Positions 60,201 to 64,000 of a stretch of DNA of 64,000 nucleotides are shown in pieces. The notes below the pieces were generated by a model. The model had not been told where the DNA came from and did no database searches. It was given only the letters and a program-made list of their open reading frames with translations. The translations under genes were made by a program, and so were the position numbers. Position 1 is the stretch's first letter. Every line of letters starts with the position of its first letter. Origin of the DNA: Terramyces sp. JEL0728 (lineage: Eukaryota; Chytridiomycota; Chytridiomycetes; Rhizophydiales; Terramycetaceae); assembly GCA_027603945.1 (NCBI GenBank), contig JADIIU010000058.1:17864-81863 (forward strand). The letters run 5' to 3'.

Positions 60201-60850
60201 CTAAATTGGTAGCAGCATCGTCAACAAAGGCCGGTACACGTAGCAAGCCTACTTCCAACCCGCCAAATAAAACTTTAAATACAGATGAACTGCCGTCTGA
60301 GCAAATCAAAGATACAGAGAACATCCCGTCAAGCTCCAAAAGTATTCAAGCCAGAGTGGGACTAGCAAAGGTTTACAATGCAATGGTGACGCATAATTCA
60401 GCAGAGTATGAAAATTTAAATCAAGAACAACAGATAATGCTTCAAAATGCTATTCAATTCTACACAGAAGCAGTTGAATTAGATAAGTCCAACCTAGATG
60501 CGTATATTGATTTAGGGAATATTCTGATTAAACAAAAGAACGAGATTGCAGCAGTGAATATCTTTTGTGAGTTTCCATTCCAAACCATACCTAGTCAGGA
60601 TGAACTATATCTGCACACCGAAATCAACCGGCTTTTCATCAAGCACAAACAATACAAAAACCCAAAATTATTGAACAGTTTGGTCTTAGAAGGGAAAGCG
60701 AACGGAATCAAAAGCTTATCCAATTATGTTGACGCAATGGATGCTGCTGGAGAATCCAAGTTATTGATGAAGTTGTATTCCATGGTAAGTGGCAAGGACG
60801 AGCAAGATTCTGATATGATTAACTTTTTTAAATCCAAATTCTGGCTGTAA
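57276..60850 (+). CDS. Cadherin-like beta-sandwich, RING/TRAF and TPR protein
   Basis: Six exons give 1151 residues; introns are 57403-57424, 57596-57621, 57895-57918, 58935-58958 and 59120-59142 (22-26 nt, longer than elsewhere). Residues 1-195 are two cadherin-like beta-sandwich repeats (LKSLGISSKVSSKAFTLSP, then ISLKEIIVPDSLKLIPSFS). A RING finger follows (LTCAACCCVLFQP, PCGHTYCQACA, FCIVC), then TRAF-type zinc fingers (CPFGCSSML, HIQLCELSVFTCSAC). A helical region, a Lys/Ser-rich linker and TPR-like repeats (AVELDKSNLDAYIDLGNILI) complete it. It ends FFKSKFWL. This would suit an E3 ligase with two interaction modules, but I do not know a named protein with this order. A 96-nt intron at 60785-60880 is possible but less likely. 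Confidence 0.75.
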
Positions 60851-61209
60851 TAAAGATGTTTTCACTGTTTTTTGTTGCAGACTCTTCTGTTAAGCGCAGA
60901 TAATCTGAATGTTTATTGGATATTAATAGAGGGGTGTCGAATTCTCAAACAAGTCAATTCGAAAGGTCGGTTCAAATATCTGCTTCAAATTAAAACTAAT
61001 CTGCCAAGTTGCTGTTATCAATGTTAGTACAGATATGATGAAGCATTCATCTTCATTGACTCACCACTTACCGTCATCTATCATACCAGTCATACGTGGC
61101 TGAATCACTGCTATATAATCCTCGAAATTCCTGAATAATCATCGTGTTAATAAATACCCATTAACACTTATATCCTGTCTTGGGTTACTCCGTGATCAAC
61201 ATTGCACCT
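60851..61209. other. Intergenic region of about 360 nt upstream of tRNA-Phe
   Basis: No coding frame is supported. A stretch open in frame at 60881-61025 could be a last exon of the preceding gene only if a 96-nt intron is accepted. At 61035-61103 an ATGATGA and a CTGA are spaced like boxes C and D of a small nucleolar RNA, with a weak terminal stem (see findings). Confidence 0.45.
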
Positions 61210-61282
61210 GCTTCTTTAGCTCAGCTGGGAGAGCGCGGCACTGAAGATGCTGAGGTCGTGTGTTCAATCCACACAAGGAGCA
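61210..61282 (+). tRNA. tRNA-Phe (anticodon GAA), no intron
   Basis: A full cloverleaf folds: acceptor GCTTCTT with AAGGAGC (one G-T pair), D arm GCTC/GAGC around AGCTGGGA, anticodon stem CGGCA/TGCTG with loop CTGAAGA giving anticodon GAA at 34-36, and T arm GTGTG/CACAC around TTCAATC. The discriminator base is A, as expected for Phe. Internal promoter boxes A (TAGCTCAGCTGGG) and B (TGTTCAATCCA, slightly off the usual GGTTCGAATCC) are present. Unlike many eukaryotic tRNA-Phe genes it has no intron after position 37. Confidence 0.95.
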
Positions 61283-61295
61283 TTTTTTGTTTTTT
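61283..61295 (+). terminator. RNA polymerase III terminator of tRNA-Phe
   Basis: Six T residues (61283-61288) follow the discriminator base directly, then G and a second run of six T. This is the standard Pol III stop signal. Confidence 0.85.
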
Positions 61296-61513
61296 CTATC
61301 AACATTTAGAATAATGTGCATGTAAAAGCAACAATCAAAATAACATGCCAGTTTTTGACATACATCAGTATAAAATAATATTATGATAGGATTATTACCA
61401 AAGGAGGTACTTTTTTCAAATCTTAAAAGGTAACACATAAAAACCCTTAATTATTAAAATACTACTATACTTCCAAAACAATTCAATAAATAGAAACAAG
61501 AGAAATTGATATA

Positions 61514-62056
61514 TTAATTAAAATACTGTGATGCTTTCCAAAACCAATCAATAAATGGAAACAACAAAATACCAGCAATAAACCAATATTTAAAATACGA
61601 TAATTTGATAGTTCCATAGAAATAAGCATCATCTCCATAATAATACCAAGCAGGATTCTTTCCAAACAAAAACACCAAATAAAACCCTTCTACAATTTCT
61701 ATAATCCAAACAACAAACGGAAACACAAGTACAAACAAATGCTCTAGTCCATGCACTAATTCAAGAATATACGCAAGAAACAGTATATTACTAAAGAATT
61801 GATGGATAGTAGTATGACCTTTTCTATTAGGAAACGTAAATGGTGAAAATGCAATTCGTGCAGTTGAAACATTTTCTATAGTAAATTGATAGAAAAAGTA
61901 TTCTGTAGGTGCAAATAATAATGCACCAAGTAATCCTCTTATTTTCATTTCTAGTGTAGTTGTAAACAAGTAAATGAAAATGGTTGTTAAGAGTACTAGA
62001 GTAAATGTTGGAGGTGTTAGTGGAGGTTTGTATTGAGGTGCTGGTATGGCATTCAT
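61514..62056 (-). CDS. Small multi-pass membrane protein, unknown
   Basis: A single-exon frame of 180 residues with no intron. Hydrophobic segments (TFTLVLLTTIFIYLFT, FFSNILFLAYILELV, LFVLVFPFVVWIIEIVEGFY, YFKYWFIAGILLFPFIDWF) suggest four to five membrane helices. A polar aromatic stretch GKNPAWYYYGDDAYFYGTI between the last two helices is distinctive. I do not recognise the family. Codon use is more A/T-rich than its neighbours and it lies between a tRNA and a transposon, so acquisition or relaxed selection is possible but unproven. Confidence 0.55.
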   Translation of the reverse strand: MNAIPAPQYKPPLTPPTFTLVLLTTIFIYLFTTTLEMKIRGLLGALLFAPTEYFFYQFTIENVSTARIAFSPFTFPNRKGHTTIHQFFSNILFLAYILELVHGLEHLFVLVFPFVVWIIEIVEGFYLVFLFGKNPAWYYYGDDAYFYGTIKLSYFKYWFIAGILLFPFIDWFWKASQYFN

Positions 62057-62163
62057 TTGTGTTATGATATTTGACTGGTTTTAACATTTATTTTGGTCCG
62101 CATTGCCCAATCAAAAAAAGTCACCAGGGGTTTGAATTGAAACCCCAAATATGGTATAAATAA

Positions 62164-64000
62164 CAGTGGTGCTCAGCTAATAATAAATACTACTCTCCAA
62201 TTTCAGTTATCTTTATTTAGGGTGGGGCAGTTTTAGATTAAAATTAAAAAAATAATTTTTAAAACTAGTTTTAACTTTATTTTAAAATTAAAACAATGCT
62301 CAACTCGAATTATCCTGTGACTTTTCAGGATGTGAATTGGATTGCTTTGACAAATGCCTCAGCTGCATAAAGCAATTTTGCAGCAATCACTATTCAAGTC
62401 ACAATCAATCAGGTTGTTGTACCAGCTCTACTAGCACCTTTCAATTAGGTGCAGAATCGGACGACGAAAACAACCCTGCAATAAACATACAATCAATGGC
62501 TTCGAAAAACGAAGGAATTAAAGGAAATTCATCTCTTTCAGTAGAAGAAAACGAACTCTTAAAGCTTTTATCTCGGTCAATCCCAGAAATTGCAAAATGC
62601 TATGAATTAGGGAAAGGATCAAATGGGGAGTTAAAGGGTAAAGAAGCTCATATTTGCAAGATTTGCAAACACGAATTATCGGTTTGCAAGAATACTAAAG
62701 GGAGAGTATTACTAGGTAACCTTTATTATCATTTAAAGAACAAGCACCCTCAATTTCAAGAAAAGTACATTGGAATTTCAGAAATTTCAAAAAAAAAGCA
62801 ATCAAAGATAACAACTACAATGAAAGTACAATCTAAGGAAACTTTAAAAGCCGATCTGGTGGAATATTTCGTTTATACCAACACTCCATTTAGGGTTATC
62901 GACTCTAAACAGTTCCGAAAGATTATGTCGTATTTTCCACCAGAGTTTAGTAAGGTTTTTGATAGAAAAGGGCTAGCTTCCGAAATCAACAACTTTCATC
63001 ATGAATACAAAAACAAATTGATTAGCAAGTTAAAGTCTGCGAAATACCTGTCATTCACCTTCGACTGCTGGACTTCAACTAACAGACACAAGTCCTTCTT
63101 TGGCGTCACCTATCACTATATTAGTGATGAAAAAAATACATTAAAGTTGAACTGCGGATTACTGGATTTTCGTCCTGTATCAACATTGGCGCACACAGGG
63201 CTAAATCTTGCCAATGAATTTAGATCTATTTTGGATGATTTCCAAATTGAATACTCCAAGGTATTTTCGGTTACGGCAGACAATGCCAGTTCAAATGATG
63301 CAATGATCAGCAGCCTTATACCGGAAATCGTAAAAACCAATGAGCACCACCACAGGTGCATTGCACATATATTACATTTAACGGTACAGGACATGTTCAA
63401 GCAGTTTAATTATCTGATAGCACCTATTCGAGCCTGCGTAAAGCAACTAAAGAACTCTCCATCTCAAAGAATTTGGTTTCAACATTCATGTTTACAAAAT
63501 GGATTAAAGTTTACAAGCCCGATACTGGATTGTCCAACAAGATGGAATTCTGTTTGTGATATGCTTGAATATATGAGTAAGTTTAAAAGTATATTCCGTA
63601 TTTTTTTTCAACATTTAAAAGAAGAGACCAACAAAGAAACCAAGGAATTATTCAAGAACTTGAACTGGCCAAAGGAAAAGCAAGAGGATAATACGAACTG
63701 GGGTCTGGTAGATCGATTATTGGATATATTGTCAACCATCAAAGATATTTCCGAAGATTTATGTGCAGAGAAATACTGCACATTTTCGTCGGTTGTACCG
63801 TACTATGTGGATTTAATTGATCGTTTCCAAAATTTAATTGATGGATATGCAACATTGTCCATATTTAACGAAGATAGTGACTCTTTAAAAGACGCTTTGG
63901 AAGCTGGGGTAGAAAAGATTAAAAAGTATTTCAATGTCTCTAGCAAAATTGCTGTTATTGCTGCTTGTCTGGATCCGAGGATTAAATTAGATTACCTAAA
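62164..64000 (+). mobile_element. hAT-superfamily DNA transposon, left part
   Basis: The right end is outside the window. The transposase (see next entry) is unmistakably hAT. A plausible left end is CAGTGGTGCTCAGC at 62164-62177, which matches the CAGNGGTG start common in hAT terminal repeats; the 8 nt before it (ATAAATAA) would be the target-site duplication. Neither can be confirmed without the right end. The long intact frame suggests a recent, possibly active copy. Confidence 0.6.
62496..64000 (+). CDS. hAT transposase with BED zinc finger (3' end outside window)
   Basis: An uninterrupted frame of over 500 codons running off the right edge. A BED-type zinc finger comes first (HICKICKHELSVCK, then YYHLKNKHP with H-x4-H). 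The RNase-H-like catalytic domain follows: SFTFDCWTSTN with the first catalytic Asp, ADNASSND with the second, RCIAHILHL, CPTRWNSVCDML, and CLDPRIKLDYL before the dimerisation region. These are classic hAT signatures, and no stop or frameshift is seen. The frame is open without ATG back to 62292 and there encodes a Cys-rich segment. No ultrashort intron is present, unlike most host genes here. Confidence 0.9.
   Translation, partial: MASKNEGIKGNSSLSVEENELLKLLSRSIPEIAKCYELGKGSNGELKGKEAHICKICKHELSVCKNTKGRVLLGNLYYHLKNKHPQFQEKYIGISEISKKKQSKITTTMKVQSKETLKADLVEYFVYTNTPFRVIDSKQFRKIMSYFPPEFSKVFDRKGLASEINNFHHEYKNKLISKLKSAKYLSFTFDCWTSTNRHKSFFGVTYHYISDEKNTLKLNCGLLDFRPVSTLAHTGLNLANEFRSILDDFQIEYSKVFSVTADNASSNDAMISSLIPEIVKTNEHHHRCIAHILHLTVQDMFKQFNYLIAPIRACVKQLKNSPSQRIWFQHSCLQNGLKFTSPILDCPTRWNSVCDMLEYMSKFKSIFRIFFQHLKEETNKETKELFKNLNWPKEKQEDNTNWGLVDRLLDILSTIKDISEDLCAEKYCTFSSVVPYYVDLIDRFQNLIDGYATLSIFNEDSDSLKDALEAGVEKIKKYFNVSSKIAVIAACLDPRIKLDYL

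Noticed and set aside
60785..60880. A 96-nt intron (gtaagt...ttgttgcag) that would replace the C-terminus of the beta-sandwich/RING/TPR protein.
   Set aside because: It is four times longer than any other intron here, and the unspliced ending (GKDEQDSDMINFFKSKFWL) looks like a conserved protein terminus.
61196..61438. Minus-strand open frame covering the tRNA.
   Set aside because: It overlaps the whole tRNA-Phe gene and its Pol III terminator and has no motif.
62127..62146. Hairpin GGGGTTT-gaattg-AAACCCC upstream of the membrane-protein gene.
   Set aside because: A 7-bp stem alone in intergenic DNA; not a recognisable terminator or transposon end.

Overview
The window is nuclear DNA from a compact fungal genome. 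It holds about 29 protein genes, one tRNA and the left part of a DNA transposon. Evidence for a fungus: a Zn2Cys6 transcription factor, a Pmt4-type protein O-mannosyltransferase, a Ran1-like kinase, a Set3-type PHD/SET protein and an Erj5-like J-protein. A very long gene matching the cilium protein CFAP54 implies a lineage that makes a flagellated stage. I therefore infer an early-diverging zoosporic fungus (chytrid, blastoclad, rozellid or aphelid grade) and cannot name the species. TAA, TAG and TGA all end genes, so the code looks standard.

The main result is the intron structure. Most genes look broken into short frames, but the breaks are removed exactly by introns of only 19 to 26 nt. 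I place 84 of them in 20 genes. Each begins with GT and ends with AG, most have a YTAAY-like branch site only a few bases before the AG, and every spliced model gives a length divisible by three and restores conserved protein motifs.

Layout. 1-9.7 kb: end of a low-complexity protein, VPS8 (endosomal tethering), malonyl-CoA decarboxylase, a METTL23-like methyltransferase, a small charged protein and a Ran1-like kinase. 10-21.2 kb: NEDD8 protease, RINT1/Tip20, an F-box-like protein, a TBC Rab-GAP, a four-helix membrane protein, an acylated helical protein and SET3. 21.2-31.1 kb: ECO1 cohesin acetyltransferase and the 3001-residue CFAP54. 31.3-44.8 kb: Zn2Cys6 factor, a 1564-residue disordered PH-like protein with ten introns, a coiled-coil RING protein, glycogen phosphorylase and a Sel1-repeat protein. 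45.8-60.9 kb: esterase, ERJ5, a SET/MYND protein, farnesyltransferase beta, a DUF155 membrane protein, PMT4, TACC, and a beta-sandwich/RING/TRAF/TPR protein. 61.2-64 kb: tRNA-Phe(GAA), a membrane protein, and an hAT transposon that runs off the right edge.

Genes are tightly packed: stops can lie 4 nt apart and divergent start codons 14 nt apart. There are no operons. Themes are membrane traffic and the secretory pathway (VPS8, RINT1, TBC, ERJ5, PMT4), chromatin and division (SET3, ECO1, TACC), the cilium (CFAP54) and reserve metabolism (glycogen phosphorylase, malonyl-CoA decarboxylase). Four stretches over 300 nt have no gene I can support.
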